NCBI RefSeq assembly: GCF_000026105.1
Contig: NC_008027.1
Location: forward strand, 2,620,001 to 2,684,000
Source: Pseudomonas entomophila L48
Lineage (GTDB): Bacteria > Pseudomonadota > Gammaproteobacteria > Pseudomonadales > Pseudomonadaceae
Length of the DNA: 64,000 bases
Direction: 5' to 3'
This document shows, one piece after another, positions 1 to 10,617 of the stretch. The stretch's first letter is position 1, and each line of letters opens with the position of its first letter. A program made the position numbers and the translations under genes. The notes beneath the pieces were generated by a model. It was not told the origin of the DNA. It searched no databases and saw nothing but the letters and a program-made list of their open reading frames with translations.

Positions 1-2
1 CA

Positions 3-28
3 TAAAAAAGGGCCGCTTTTGCGGCCCC
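3..28 (-). terminator. Rho-independent terminator of the siderophore N-hydroxylase gene
   Basis: On the minus strand a perfect 7-bp stem (GGGCCGC / GCGGCCC) with a four-base loop is followed by a run of six T. It lies about 13 nt downstream of the stop codon of the minus-strand monooxygenase gene and closes that transcription unit. Confidence 0.85.
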
Positions 29-40
29 GGTCGTTTCTGA

Positions 41-1360
41 TCACCCCTCATGCATGCCATAGCGCTGAAACGCCGAACGCTTCGGCAGGCGGTAATGCGG
101 CCGCCCCAGCAACTGGTTGACGATGCTCGCATTGCGGATCGCGGCAATCCCCAGGTCCGGCGAGCCGACGCCATGCTGGAAGATCTCGGCGTTCTGCACG
201 AAGATCCGCCCGGCGCCCTGGTCGCAGCGTTGCGCGGTGAAGTCTTCCCGGACAATGCAGTCGCCATGCTCGTCAGTGGCCAGCACGCTGCCCTTGAGCC
301 GTTCGAACCACTGCGGCCAGGTGTGCCCGTAGCCCGTTGCGGCGACGATCGCATCCGCTTCGAACGCACTGGTCTGCTCCAGTTCACGGTGGCGGTAATT
401 GATGCGCAGCCGCCCGCCGACATCCTCGACACGCTCCACCTCGCAGTTGGACAGCAGCGTAAGACCGGTGTCGGCGCCACCGACGGAACGCTCGTAGATC
501 AGGTCGTAGATATCGCCGATGGTCGAGAAACTGATGCCCTTGTACAGCAGCCCTTGCCCGGCGACGATTTCGCGGCGCCGCTCCCGTGGCAGGCTGTGGA
601 AGTACTCCATGTAGGACGGGGTGAAGCACTCCTGCCCGAGCTTGGAATACTCCATCGGGTGGAAGCCTTGGGAGCGGGTGATCCAGCGAATCGACGCACC
701 CGCCGCGACGCGTTCCGGAGTCAGCCCGTTGAACAGTGCCAGCACGCATTCCGCCGCACTTTGCCCCGAACCGATCACCGTCACCTGCTTGCACTGGGCC
801 AACTGCGCCTGGCGCTTGGCGAACTCGGCCGAGTGCAGGATCGGCGCCGTGCTCTTGACCTGCGCCCAGCGCGGCAGCAGCGGCGAGGTGCCGACGCCCA
901 CCGACAGGTGCTGGCTGTAGTACTGGCGCTTGTACCCGGACAGCGACTGGCTCTCGATCAGGAAGCGCCCGGCGTTGGCGTCGTAGCGCACATCGCAGAC
1001 TTCTTCGCCGAAATGGCAGCTCGCCAGTTGCTGCGAAGCCCAGCGGCAGTAATGGTCGTACTCGCGGCGCGGCACCTGGAAGTTGTCGTAGTAGTAGAAC
1101 TGGTACAGACGCTCGTGCTGGTGCAGGTAGTTCAGGTAGCTGAGCTGATGGGTGGGGTCGGCCATGGTCACCAGGTCGGCGAGAAACGGCACTTGCAACG
1201 TGGTGCCCGGCAGGATCAACCCTTCGTGCCAGCGAAACTCCACCTTGCGGTCAAGGAAGACACCGCTCACGCCAGGATGCTTGGCGAGCAGCGCGGCAAG
1301 GCCCAGGTTGAACGGGCCGATACCGATGCCAGCGATATCCACAGTGGGTAAGTCCTTCAT
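41..1360 (-). CDS. Siderophore N-monooxygenase (lysine/ornithine/histamine N-hydroxylase family)
   Basis: FAD- and NADPH-dependent N-hydroxylating monooxygenase of the IucD/PvdA/BasC family. The start at 1360 is chosen because GGAG sits 9 nt upstream; an earlier in-frame ATG at 1369 touches that ribosome site. The FAD motif GIGIGPFN is at residues 11-18, and a second nucleotide motif, VIGSGQSAAE, lies near residues 195-204; length is about 439 aa, normal for the family. It is 73-80 nt downstream of the NRPS gene on the same strand. With histidine decarboxylase in the locus, the likely substrate is histamine, giving the N-hydroxyhistamine of pseudomonine-type siderophores, as BasC does for acinetobactin. 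The family is clear; the substrate is inferred from context. Confidence 0.85.
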   Translation of the reverse strand: MKDLPTVDIAGIGIGPFNLGLAALLAKHPGVSGVFLDRKVEFRWHEGLILPGTTLQVPFLADLVTMADPTHQLSYLNYLHQHERLYQFYYYDNFQVPRREYDHYCRWASQQLASCHFGEEVCDVRYDANAGRFLIESQSLSGYKRQYYSQHLSVGVGTSPLLPRWAQVKSTAPILHSAEFAKRQAQLAQCKQVTVIGSGQSAAECVLALFNGLTPERVAAGASIRWITRSQGFHPMEYSKLGQECFTPSYMEYFHSLPRERRREIVAGQGLLYKGISFSTIGDIYDLIYERSVGGADTGLTLLSNCEVERVEDVGGRLRINYRHRELEQTSAFEADAIVAATGYGHTWPQWFERLKGSVLATDEHGDCIVREDFTAQRCDQGAGRIFVQNAEIFQHGVGSPDLGIAAIRNASIVNQLLGRPHYRLPKRSAFQRYGMHEG

Positions 1361-1442
1361 CCGATCCATCTCCTTTGGTGCAGCAGTTCAAGAAGGCGCG
1401 GCCAGCGTTGCTGGCGCCGCGCCCTGATTCGTATCGTGTGAT

Positions 1443-4400
1443 TCAGCCGAGCAGCCGCTCGACCTCTTGGGCGTTGCGGCAGCGCAACAGCTGGCCGGGC
1501 GAGAGCGACACACCGAACTGCGCCTGCAACTGGGCCGCGACGGCTTTCAGGTGCGGGGGGCGCAAGCCCAGGCTGATGAAGTCCACCGCGCTGTCGGTGC
1601 CGGCCTCGTTCGAGTGGCCCAGCACCTGCAAGTAGATCGCCAGCACTTTGTCCCGCACTGAGGCGGTGGCTGGCGCGCTCAGCAGCTCACGGGCGCGGCG
1701 CCGATCCGGCTTGCCGTTCTGCGACAGCGGCAGGGCGGCGACACCTAGCAGGCGCGTGGGCACATGGGAGTGGGGCAGGTGTTCACGGGCGTAGTCGCGC
1801 AGCTCGGCCATGCTGGGCTCGGCCGCCTGCGGATCGCAGACATACAGCGCGCCCAGGCACACCTCGCCCAGGCGCGGCTCGCCGTAGTCGACCACCAGCA
1901 CATGGCGCAAGGCCGGGTGCTGGTTGAGCACCATCTCGATGTCCGGCAGCGAGACCCGCACCCCGCGCACTTTCACGTAGCCATTGACGCGGCTGTCGAA
2001 CAGCAAGGTGCCGTCGACGCGATAGCGCCCGCAGTCACCGGTGCGGAACGCGCGCACGGCTTGGCCATGCTCGTCGTCCACCGTAATGAAGTCGCTTTGC
2101 TGCAAGGCGCCGTCCAGCAGGTAACCCAGCGCCAGGTTGGCCCCGGCCGTGTGGATGCGGCCCACCACGCCCACCGGGCAATGGCGGCCCTGGGCATCGA
2201 GCACGAAATAGCGGTTACCCGGTAGCGGCCGGCCATAGGGAATCAGCTTGCGGTCGTCGGCACCGATCTCATGCCAGATGCTCCAGATGGTGGTCTCGGT
2301 CGGCCCTCCCAGGGAAATCAGCCTGGCCTGGGGCAGCAGTTCACGCAGCCCGGCGATCACCGCCGGCTTGATGTAGTCGCCGCCCTGGGCGATCAGGCGC
2401 AGGCTCTGCAAACCGTGCTCGCCGCGACAGGCCAGGAGCATTTCCAGGATCGCCGGCACCGAGCACCACAGGGTGACCTGGTGCTCTGCCACCAGCTGGT
2501 TCCAGCGCAGCGCGTCCTTGTCTTCGCCGGGCGCCGGCAGCACCAGGGTGGCGCCGGCGGCCAGGCTGCCGAACACATCGAACACCGACATGTCGTGGTG
2601 CAGCGGGGTGACCGAGAGGAACACATCGCGCTCGGTCACCCGCCACTCGGCCAGCGTGCTGCCGATCACGTTGGCCGTGGCACGGTTGTTCAGCACCACG
2701 CATTTCGGTTTGCCGGTGGTGCCTGAGGTGTACAGGTAATACCCCGGCGCTTCGTTCAGCGACAGATCGGCCAGGTGGCCGGGCGCCGCCGCAGGCGTGG
2801 CGAGCAGGGCCGCGCAGGTGGTGCTGGGCTGCTCGAGTGTTTGCGCTTGGCCAAGCACCACCAGGTCCGGGTGGCAGTTCTCCAGCAGGTAGTGACGGCG
2901 TTCGGCCGGCGCCGCCACGTCGATCGGCACCCAGATCACCCCGGTCAAGGCACAGGCCAGGGTCAGCATCGTGTGTTCCGGGCTGCGTGGCAGGCAGATG
3001 GCGACCACCTGGCCCTGGCCGATGCCACGGGCGCGCAGCGCAGCGATGATCCGCGCCACGCCGTCGCCGAGCTCGCTGTAGCTGAGCCGTCGCTCACCGC
3101 TGATCAGGGCAGTCTTGTGGTTGCCGGGCGTGAACAGGTGGTCGGCGATCCGGGCCAGGTAGCCGTCGCGGCAGGCTGCCTCGACGGGGCTGTTCAGGCG
3201 ATAGTGGTCGGTGTCGATGAGCGCTGCGGGCGCGAGAGCGAATTCGCCAGCGCCGGCGATCTGCCCGATGGCGCGCCCCAGCGTGCCCAGGAAGTCGCTG
3301 ACCAGCGCCGGGGCGAGCACTTCACGAGCGTAGTCGATGTCCAGTTGCAGCGCGCCGTCGGCATCGGCCCAGAAACGGATGTCCATGGCCACTTGCGGCG
3401 TCTGGGTCAGGCCGCCCTGCAGGCGCATGGCGCTGTCGGAAGGCGCCACCGGCCAGGAGAAGCCGTTGGTGATCACCACCGGCAGCACCGGGCCGGGGCC
3501 GTGCCGCTCGAACAGCTGGCGCGCCAGGTCGACACCGGAGTAAGCCAGGTGCTGCAAGCCTTCCAGTACATCCACTTGGAGCCCGGCTGAGCGTTCGGCG
3601 AAGCTGCCGGCGGCGCGGTTCCAGTTGATGGCGAGGAAGCTGGAGCGGTTGGCGAAGGCCGCGTCGCTGGGCGGGGCCACCGGGACCGCGACGCACAGGC
3701 CGCCTTCGCTGACCCAGTGCGACAGCACTTCGAGGATCACCGCCATCAGCGTGGTGTTCTTGAACAGCCGTTGGCGAGCGCCCACCATGCAGAACTTCTT
3801 GAACGTCTCACGGGGCACGACCAGGCTTTGCCGCTCGTAGCGGGCGACACCGGCTTGGTCCAGCGGCACGCTCCAGGGCAGGCGAGGGGCGCCGTCGACT
3901 GCGGCCAGCTTGGTATTCCAGTAGGCGGCATCGGCCGTGCGTTGTTCGGTCTGGTCTGCCTTTGGGGCGCCGGTATCGACTTGGGGTGTTTCTTCCAGCT
4001 GGCCTTCGAACAGTTCCACCAGCAGCGTGGCGATGGAGCGGCCATCGAGAATCAGTGCATCGAGACGCACGAACACCACCCGCTCGCCGTGCGCCAGGTG
4101 GAACACCGTGACGTTCCAGGGCGAGCGGTCCAGCGGCGAGAGGGCATGGGCGTAGTCCTCGCGGCGTGCGTCGATAACGCCGAGGGCTTCAGCCAGCGGC
4201 AGGTGGCCGAGGTCGACTTCATCCAGGTTCAGGCGCACCTCGTCACTGACGTACTGCACGCGCCTGTCGGCATCGATGCGGGTGCGCAGGCTCGGGTGGC
4301 GGCGCACCATCGCGTCCAGACGGCTGCGCAGCACGGCGCTGTCCATCATGCCGCGGTATTCGCGGAACTCCTGCATGGCCACGCCGCCCAAGGGCATCTG

Positions 4401-5759
4401 CGTGGTGCGGCCCAGCAGGTAGGCCTGTTGCAGCGGGTTGAGCGGGCGCTTTTCCGGTGCGCGGGGCAGTGCCTGATCCAGTGTGGCGGGTTGGCGGGCG
4501 ACCTCGCTTGCCAGGTCGACGAAGCGTTCGAACAACTGCGTCACCCAGGCCTCGGGCAGGGCATCGAGGCGGATATCCCAGTTAATCAGGATGCCGCCGT
4601 CGGCGCAGGCGATCTGCGCATCCAGGGCGACCTGCGGGCCTTGCGAGATCAGCCAGCCCAACGGGCCGAAGGCGTTCTTCACGCGTGGTGAAAAAAGTTC
4701 CTTGCCGGGCATGTCCAGCGCCGCGGTGAACACCACCGGGGCCAGCTGCGGCGTGCCGTGGTGGCGCGACAGGTCGCGCATCAGGTTCACCCCGGGGTAG
4801 GCGCTGTGCGCCATGCAGGCTGCCGTGGTTTTGGCCAACTGGTTGCACAGCGCTGCGATATCGGGTGCCGCATCGAGGTCGACATCAACGATCAGTACGT
4901 TGGCGAACTCGCCGACAATGCGTTCGACACCGTCGATCAGCGGCGCCCGCCAGAAGCTGGGCACGTTGAGGCGGAACTGGCGGTCGCCGGTCTGGGCGCC
5001 TAATGCGCTGGCGAACAGGCCGAGCATCAGGGTGGACAAGGTCACTTTGCGCTCGCGCGCCAGCTGCCTCAGCGCAATGTGCTGATTGGCATCGAGCCAG
5101 GTGGTCAGGCGCTGGCTGTGGGCCTGGGCGGGTTGCACGTCGAGCAGGGGCAGGGTAGGGGCCGGCGCGATGCTGTCGAGGCGGGCACGCCACCATTGGC
5201 GGTCACGTTCCTGCGTGGCTTTCAAGGCCGGGTCGGCACGCACGGCGTCCCACCAGGCGAAGAAACTCGGCGGGGTGGCGACAGGCGCGTCCGGGGCCTC
5301 GTAGCAGCGCGCCAGGTCTTCCATCAGAACGCGCAGGCTCGAGGGGTCGATGGCGATCATGTCAGTGTCGACATGCAGGCGTGAACGTTCGCCCTCCAGT
5401 TGGCTGACACTGAAACGTGCCGCGCAGCCATGGCGCAGGTCCAGTTGCTGGTGGGTCCAGGCTTCACGCTTGCGCAGCAGGCGCTGCGCGACTTCCGGTT
5501 CAGCAAGGCCGCGCAGGTCGTCGACCTCCAGGCGCGGCGCCTGTTCCATAGGCGCGATGCCTTGCAGGCCATCCTGGTCGATGCGCAGGCGCAGCATCGG
5601 GTGCAGCAGGGAAACCTGTTGGAGCGCTGCACGCAGCCGCTCCAGGTCAATGGCGTGGCCATCGAACTCGGCATACAGATGAGCTGAAACTTTCCCTAAA
5701 GCCGCATGAGCAGTGCGCCCGATCCAACAGGCCGCTTGCATTGAAGTTAACTCTCTCAT
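1443..5759 (-). CDS. Siderophore NRPS, Cy-Cy-A-T, with Ser-to-Pro in the carrier domain
   Basis: Non-ribosomal peptide synthetase of 1438 aa. Two tandem cyclization domains are visible: the Cy signature DxxxxDxxS is DMIAIDPSS at residues 133-141 and DALILDGRS near residue 570. An adenylation domain follows with [10 protein letters not shown] (near residue 1010), [13 protein letters not shown] and NGKPDR, then a C-terminal carrier domain. Tandem Cy domains are typical of oxazoline/thiazoline siderophore synthetases (VibF, pseudomonine and acinetobactin systems), so it probably joins salicylate and threonine and forms the ring. Oddity: at the carrier motif, where FxxLGxxS is expected, the sequence is [11 protein letters not shown], so Pro1401 replaces the phosphopantetheine serine. 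The gene diverges from pmsC over a Fur box. The start may instead be the internal ATG at codon 7. I cannot say which of the Pms synthetases it is. Confidence 0.85.
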
Positions 5760-5810
5760 GGGTCACTCGTATCGCGTGATTGACAAGTCCAGAAATATGG
5801 CGCCTCCTAT

Positions 5811-5846
5811 TAAAGATGATAATGATTAAGATTAATATCATTATTT
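5811..5846. promoter_or_regulatory. Fur box in the divergent pms promoter region
   Basis: An A/T-rich dyad with AATGAT (5821-5826) mirrored by ATCATT (5837-5842), preceded by GATAATGAT at 5818, closely resembles overlapping Fur boxes (consensus GATAATGATAATCATTATC). It lies in the 116-nt gap between the divergent NRPS and pmsC genes, so one site could repress both directions under iron sufficiency. Confidence 0.8.
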
Positions 5847-5875
5847 CTTTCGAATAAGCAGGAGGCTTAACCGAG

Positions 5876-7045
5876 ATGAGAGCGAGTACGCTCATGACGA
5901 CTGGCATGGATGAAGAGCAGGTCGCCGACCGTTCCATGGCCTTTTCCTTTACCTCGGGTGACCGAGAATTGGTCGTCAACGGTGCGTTGCAACGCATCGA
6001 TACCCCGGCCGTCGGTGGCGAAGACGCCGACAGCCTGTTGCAGAAGACCCTCGCCCACGCCTTCGACCAGGCGCGCCGGGCAGGGCAGGCCAACCCTCTC
6101 GTGGTCGGCGCCATTCCCTTCGACCCCAGCGAACCTTCCTGCCTGTACATTGCCCGCGAGTCGCACTGGCGTGCGCGTGAAGCCACCGCAGCAGGGGGCG
6201 AGTTGCCGACGCTGGTCGAGCAAAAGCCGATTCCAGAAGAGGACGCGTTCAAGCGCTCGGTGGAGCACGCCATCGTCAACTTCCGCCACAGCGATGTGCG
6301 CAAGGCGGTGCTGTCGGTGCAGCGCGAACTGGTGTTCGCCGACGCGGTCGACGTCGATGTACTGCAGCGCAACCTGCGCGCGCAGAACCCCAGCGGCTAT
6401 CACTTCCGCGTGCCCCTGGCCGATGGCGCCACCTTGCTTGGGGTCAGCCCCGAGCTGCTGGTGCGCAAGGAGGGCGCGAACTTCATCTCCAACCCGCTGG
6501 CCGGTTCGGCCAGGCGCATGGCCGACCCCGAAGCCGACAAGCGCAATGCCGACTGGCTGGTGGCGTCGGAGAAGGACCACTACGAACACGGCTTCGTCAC
6601 CCAGGACATCGCCGCTCGGGTCGGCGAGCTGTGCACCCGTCTCGATGTGCCGCAGCGCCCGTCGTTGATCAGCACCCCAGCGCTGTGGCACCTGTCCACG
6701 CGCATCGAGGGCAATCTGATCGACCCACAGGTGACCGCACTGCAACTGGCCTGCCGCCTGCACCCAACCCCGGCGGTGTGCGGCTTCCCCACCGAGCGGG
6801 CGCGGCGCCTGATCCGCTTCGTCGAGCCCGCCGAGCGCGGCCAGTTCACCGGCATGGTGGGCTGGTGCGACGCTGAAGGGAACGGCGAGTGGGTGGTGAC
6901 CATCCGCTGCGGCACCGTCAAGCACAACCGCGTGCGGCTGTTCGCCGGCGCCGGCATCGTCGAAGCCTCGCAACCGGCGGCGGAATGGGCGGAAGTCCAG
7001 ACCAAGCTCGGCACCATGCTGCGCGCTTGCGGGCTGGCACATTAA
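5876..7045 (+). CDS. pmsC: Isochorismate synthase PmsC (salicylate pathway)
   Basis: Converts chorismate to isochorismate, the first step to the salicylate cap of the siderophore. The 389-aa protein has the C-terminal chorismate-binding core of the EntC/PchA/MenF family: LSTRIEGNL, HPTPAVCGFP and FTGMVGW, then CGTVKHNRVRLFAGAGIV. The start at 5876 follows AGGAGG with a 10-nt spacer. It is the first gene of the plus-strand pmsC-pmsE-pmsA-pmsB operon, and the Fur box lies 30-55 nt upstream. The gene order matches the known pmsCEAB order of Pseudomonas fluorescens, which supports the symbol. Confidence 0.92.
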   Translation: MRASTLMTTGMDEEQVADRSMAFSFTSGDRELVVNGALQRIDTPAVGGEDADSLLQKTLAHAFDQARRAGQANPLVVGAIPFDPSEPSCLYIARESHWRAREATAAGGELPTLVEQKPIPEEDAFKRSVEHAIVNFRHSDVRKAVLSVQRELVFADAVDVDVLQRNLRAQNPSGYHFRVPLADGATLLGVSPELLVRKEGANFISNPLAGSARRMADPEADKRNADWLVASEKDHYEHGFVTQDIAARVGELCTRLDVPQRPSLISTPALWHLSTRIEGNLIDPQVTALQLACRLHPTPAVCGFPTERARRLIRFVEPAERGQFTGMVGWCDAEGNGEWVVTIRCGTVKHNRVRLFAGAGIVEASQPAAEWAEVQTKLGTMLRACGLAH

Positions 7046-7064
7046 CCAAGGACGTTCGAACACC

Positions 7065-8900
7065 ATGACCATCGAATTCACGGACTGGCCACAGGACCGT
7101 GCGCAGCGCTATCGCGACGCCGGCTACTGGATCGACCAGCCGCTCACCGAGATCCTCCATTCCCGTTGCCAGGCGCAACCACAAGCCCTGGCGATCATCT
7201 GCGGGGAACGTCGCTTCACCTACGGCGAGCTCGACACCCTGTCCTCGATCCTGGCCTCGCGCCTGGCCGAGCAGGGCCTTGGCCAGGGCGACACGGCCCT
7301 GGTGCAGCTGCCCAACGTGGCGGAGTTCTATATCGTCCTGTTTGCCTTGCTCAAGGCCGGGATCGTGCCGCTCAACGCGTTGTTCAGCCATCGTCGGCTG
7401 GAGTTGACCGCCTACGCCAAGCAGATCGTGCCCAAACTGCTGATCGCCTCCCGCGAGCACGAAGTGTTCCGCGACGACGCCTATGTGCAGGCCTTCGCCG
7501 AAGTCGGCGCGGCGCCTGCGGTGACGTTACTGCTGGGTGAGTCGGACCCTGCCGCCAGCCTGGCGCACTGGATCGAAACCCCTGGCAGCCAGCCGGTGGC
7601 ATACGCGCCAACGGCGGCCGACCAGGTGGCGTTGTTCCAGCTGTCCGGTGGCAGCACCGGGATCCCCAAGTTGATTCCGCGCACCCACAACGACTACCAC
7701 TACAACGCCCGCGCCTGCGCCGATGTCTGCGCGCTCAACGCCCACACCCGCTTCCTCTGCGCGGTGCCGGCGGCGCACAACTTCCTGCTCAGCTCGCCCG
7801 GCGCACTGGGCGTGTTCCATGCCGGTGGCTGCGTGGTGATGGCTGCCAGCCCCGAGCCGCTGAGCTGCTTCGCGCTGGTCGAGCAGCACGAGGTCAACAC
7901 CGTCGCGCTGGTGCCGAGCGCCGTTGCCCTGTGGCTGCAAGCCGCGCCGGCGCACCGTGACAAACTGCAATCGCTGGCCTACCTGCAAGTGGGCGGCGCG
8001 GTGTTCGCCGACTCGCTGGCACGCCAGGTGCCCGGCGTGCTGGGTTGCCAGCTGCAGCAGGTGTTCGGCATGGCCGAGGGGCTGATCAACTACACCCGTC
8101 TGGACGACAGCGACGAGCAGATCTTCACCACACAGGGCCGCCCGGTCAGCCCGGACGATGAAATCAAGATCGTCGATGAACAGGGCGTGCCCGTGGCCCC
8201 TGGCGAACCTGGCATGCTCGCCACCCGTGGCCCCTATACCTTCTGCGGCTACTACAAGGCCCCCGAGCAGAACGCCAGTGCCTTCGACGCCGAGGGCTTC
8301 TACTACTCCGGCGACCTGGTGGTGCTGACCCCCAGTGGCGACCTGCGCGTGGTCGGCCGGATCAAGGACCAGATCAACCGCGGCGGCGAGAAGGTCGCCT
8401 CGGAAGAGATCGAGAACCTGCTGGTGCTGCACCCGGAAGTCACCCACGCCGGCCTGGTGGCCATGCCCGACGAGGCGCTGGGTGAAAAGAGCTGTGCCTT
8501 CGTCGTCTCGCGCAACCCCAGCCTCAAGGCCCCGGCCTTGCGCCGTCACCTGATGGAACTGGGTATCGCCGAGTACAAGCTGCCCGACCGCATTCGCCTG
8601 ATCGAGGCCATGCCGCTCACCGCGGTGGGCAAGATCGACAAGAAGCAGTTGCGCCACCTGGTGAGTGTGGAGAACACCCGTACCTGGCTGCAGACCCGTC
8701 TACGCCAGCTGATCGAGGACAGCGAGGAGCTGGACCCGGAAGAGAACCTGATCTTCTACGGCCTCGATTCGCTGCAGGTCATGAAGCTGGCCGCCGAGCT
8801 CAAGGCGCGCGGCATCGAGGTGAGCTTCGAAGAGCTGGCCAGCACGCCGACCCTGGCCAGCTGGTGGGCGTTGGTGGAGGCGCGCCAGAAGGCCGCCTGA
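7065..8900 (+). CDS. pmsE: Salicyl-AMP ligase fused to an aryl carrier domain (PmsE)
   Basis: Activates salicylate as the adenylate and loads it on its own aryl carrier domain. Residues 1 to about 530 are an aryl-acid adenylation domain like EntE/BasE/PchD (P-loop QLSGGSTGIPK, FGMAEGLINYT, YSGDLVVL, GRIKDQINRGGEKV, AVGKIDKK). The C-terminal 75 residues are a carrier domain with the motif FYGLDSLQ, where Ser569 is the phosphopantetheine site. It starts 20 nt after pmsC. The intact serine here contrasts with the substituted carrier in the divergent NRPS. Confidence 0.92.
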   Translation: MTIEFTDWPQDRAQRYRDAGYWIDQPLTEILHSRCQAQPQALAIICGERRFTYGELDTLSSILASRLAEQGLGQGDTALVQLPNVAEFYIVLFALLKAGIVPLNALFSHRRLELTAYAKQIVPKLLIASREHEVFRDDAYVQAFAEVGAAPAVTLLLGESDPAASLAHWIETPGSQPVAYAPTAADQVALFQLSGGSTGIPKLIPRTHNDYHYNARACADVCALNAHTRFLCAVPAAHNFLLSSPGALGVFHAGGCVVMAASPEPLSCFALVEQHEVNTVALVPSAVALWLQAAPAHRDKLQSLAYLQVGGAVFADSLARQVPGVLGCQLQQVFGMAEGLINYTRLDDSDEQIFTTQGRPVSPDDEIKIVDEQGVPVAPGEPGMLATRGPYTFCGYYKAPEQNASAFDAEGFYYSGDLVVLTPSGDLRVVGRIKDQINRGGEKVASEEIENLLVLHPEVTHAGLVAMPDEALGEKSCAFVVSRNPSLKAPALRRHLMELGIAEYKLPDRIRLIEAMPLTAVGKIDKKQLRHLVSVENTRTWLQTRLRQLIEDSEELDPEENLIFYGLDSLQVMKLAAELKARGIEVSFEELASTPTLASWWALVEARQKAA

Positions 8901-8906
8901 TGTACT

Positions 8907-8936
8907 GCGGGCCGCGCTGCGCAGGGCGCGGCCCGC
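8907..8936 (+). other. Strong intercistronic hairpin between pmsE and pmsA
   Basis: A perfect 11-bp inverted repeat (GCGGGCCGCGC at 8907-8917, GCGCGGCCCGC at 8926-8936) with an 8-nt loop lies in the 60-nt gap between pmsE and pmsA. It has no U-tract. It could be a processing or stability element, or a partial attenuator that changes decarboxylase dosage. Confidence 0.6.
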
Positions 8937-8960
8937 AAGTCAATTTAAAAGGAGTTGGAT

Positions 8961-10172
8961 ATGACTTTGTCTTCTGCCGACCAGGCCCGGCTGGATCAAT
9001 TCTGGGAGCATTGCCTGAAAAACCAGTATTTCAATATCGGCTATCCGGAAAACGCCGATTTCAACTACGCCCAGCTGCACCGCTTCCTGCGTTTCTCCAT
9101 CAACAACTGCGGCGACTGGGCCGAGCCGGGCAACTACCTGCTCAACTCGTTCGACTTCGAGAAGGACGTGATGGCGTACTTCGCCGAGCTGTTCAGCATT
9201 CCTCTCGAAGAGAGTTGGGGCTACGTCACCAATGGCGGCACCGAGGGCAACATGTTCGGCTGCTACCTGGCGCGGGAACTGTTCCCCACCGGCACCCTGT
9301 ACTACTCGAAGGACACCCACTATTCGGTGGCCAAGATCGTCAAGTTGCTGCGCATCGACTGCCGCGCGGTGGAGTCGCTGCCCAACGGTGAGATCGACTA
9401 CGACGACCTGATGGCGAAGATCGCCGCCGACCAGGAGCAGCACCCGATCATCTTCGTCAATGTCGGTACGACCATGCGCGGTGCGATCGACAATATCGCC
9501 ACCATCCAGCAGCGCCTGGAGGAAGTGGGGATCCCACGTGAGGACTACTACCTGCATGCCGACGCGGCGCTCAGCGGGATGATCCTGCCCTTCGTCGATA
9601 ACCCGCAGCCGTTCAACTTCGCCGATGGCGTCGACTCGATCTGCGTCTCCGGGCACAAGATGATCGGCTCGCCGATCCCCTGCGGCATCGTCGTGGCCAA
9701 GCGCGAGAACGTCGAGCGCATCTCGGTGGACGTTGACTACATCCGCGCCAACGACAAGACCATCAGCGGCTCGCGCAACGGCCACACGCCGATGATGATG
9801 TGGGCCGCGCTGCGCAGCCATTCACCGGCACAGTGGCGGCGGCGGGTGCGGCACAGCCTGAACAGCGCGCAGTACGCGGTCGACCGCCTGCAGGCCGCCG
9901 GTATCGACGCCTGGCGCCACGACAACTCGATCACCGTGGTGTTTCCGTGTCCGTCGTCGCGCATTGCCCGCAAGTACTGCCTGGCCACTTCCGGCGACAC
10001 CGCGCACCTGATCACCACCCCGCACCATCAGGACAAGAGCATGATCGATGCCCTGATCGACGAGGTGATCGCCGAGCACCAGCCCAACGAGTGGCGCGCC
10101 GGCCTCGGCCTCGCGGGCCTGGACGGCGTGCCGCCCGAGCGTGTCGCCGCCTCGCATTTCGACGTTATCTGA
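8961..10172 (+). CDS. pmsA: PLP-dependent histidine decarboxylase PmsA
   Basis: Makes histamine from histidine; histamine is the amine building block of pseudomonine. The 403-aa protein belongs to the group II decarboxylases: [20 protein letters not shown], and the PLP lysine in [10 protein letters not shown] (Lys233). The start ATG at 8961 has GGAG 6 nt upstream. It is third in the pms operon, after a 60-nt gap holding a strong hairpin. The size and motifs fit bacterial Hdc enzymes such as that of Morganella and BasG of Acinetobacter. Confidence 0.92.
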   Translation: MTLSSADQARLDQFWEHCLKNQYFNIGYPENADFNYAQLHRFLRFSINNCGDWAEPGNYLLNSFDFEKDVMAYFAELFSIPLEESWGYVTNGGTEGNMFGCYLARELFPTGTLYYSKDTHYSVAKIVKLLRIDCRAVESLPNGEIDYDDLMAKIAADQEQHPIIFVNVGTTMRGAIDNIATIQQRLEEVGIPREDYYLHADAALSGMILPFVDNPQPFNFADGVDSICVSGHKMIGSPIPCGIVVAKRENVERISVDVDYIRANDKTISGSRNGHTPMMMWAALRSHSPAQWRRRVRHSLNSAQYAVDRLQAAGIDAWRHDNSITVVFPCPSSRIARKYCLATSGDTAHLITTPHHQDKSMIDALIDEVIAEHQPNEWRAGLGLAGLDGVPPERVAASHFDVI

Positions 10173-10203
10173 CCTTTTCCCTTTGTTGATTCGAGACCCT
10201 TTC

Positions 10204-10521
10204 ATGCTGCAACCTAAAACCCCTGAAGCCTGCACCAGCCTCACCGACATTCGCGCCGGCATCGACTTTCACGACCGGCAGATCTTCGAGGCGCTGGTGA
10301 AGCGCCTTGGCTACGTCAAGGCCGCGGTGCAGTTCAAGGCCAACGAACAGGCGATCCCGGCGCCGGAGCGTGTCGCCGCGATGCTTCAGGACCGCCTCGA
10401 ATGGGCGGCCAGTGAAGGGTTCGATGCACAGTTCATCGAGCAGCTGTACACGCTGATCATTCACTGGAACATCGACCAGCAGATCCAGCATTGGCGATCG
10501 ATTCATGGCGAGAAGGCCTGA
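10204..10521 (+). CDS. pmsB: Isochorismate-pyruvate lyase PmsB
   Basis: Splits isochorismate into salicylate and pyruvate. At 105 aa it has the size of PchB and shows the AroQ-type chorismate mutase fold: charged helices, FHDRQIFEALVKRLGYVK near residues 22-39, and a C-terminal helix with HWNIDQQIQHW. It is the last gene of the pmsCEAB operon, 31 nt after pmsA. No strong Shine-Dalgarno site is seen, so translation may depend on the upstream gene. Confidence 0.9.
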   Translation: MLQPKTPEACTSLTDIRAGIDFHDRQIFEALVKRLGYVKAAVQFKANEQAIPAPERVAAMLQDRLEWAASEGFDAQFIEQLYTLIIHWNIDQQIQHWRSIHGEKA

Positions 10522-10617
10522 TCGGTAGGGGCGTTAAGCACCGCCTGAAACATGATTGCAAGCGCTATGGCGGGGCAAGTCCGCGTCCACACCCACCTAA
10601 AGCCTTGCGCGAACCCC

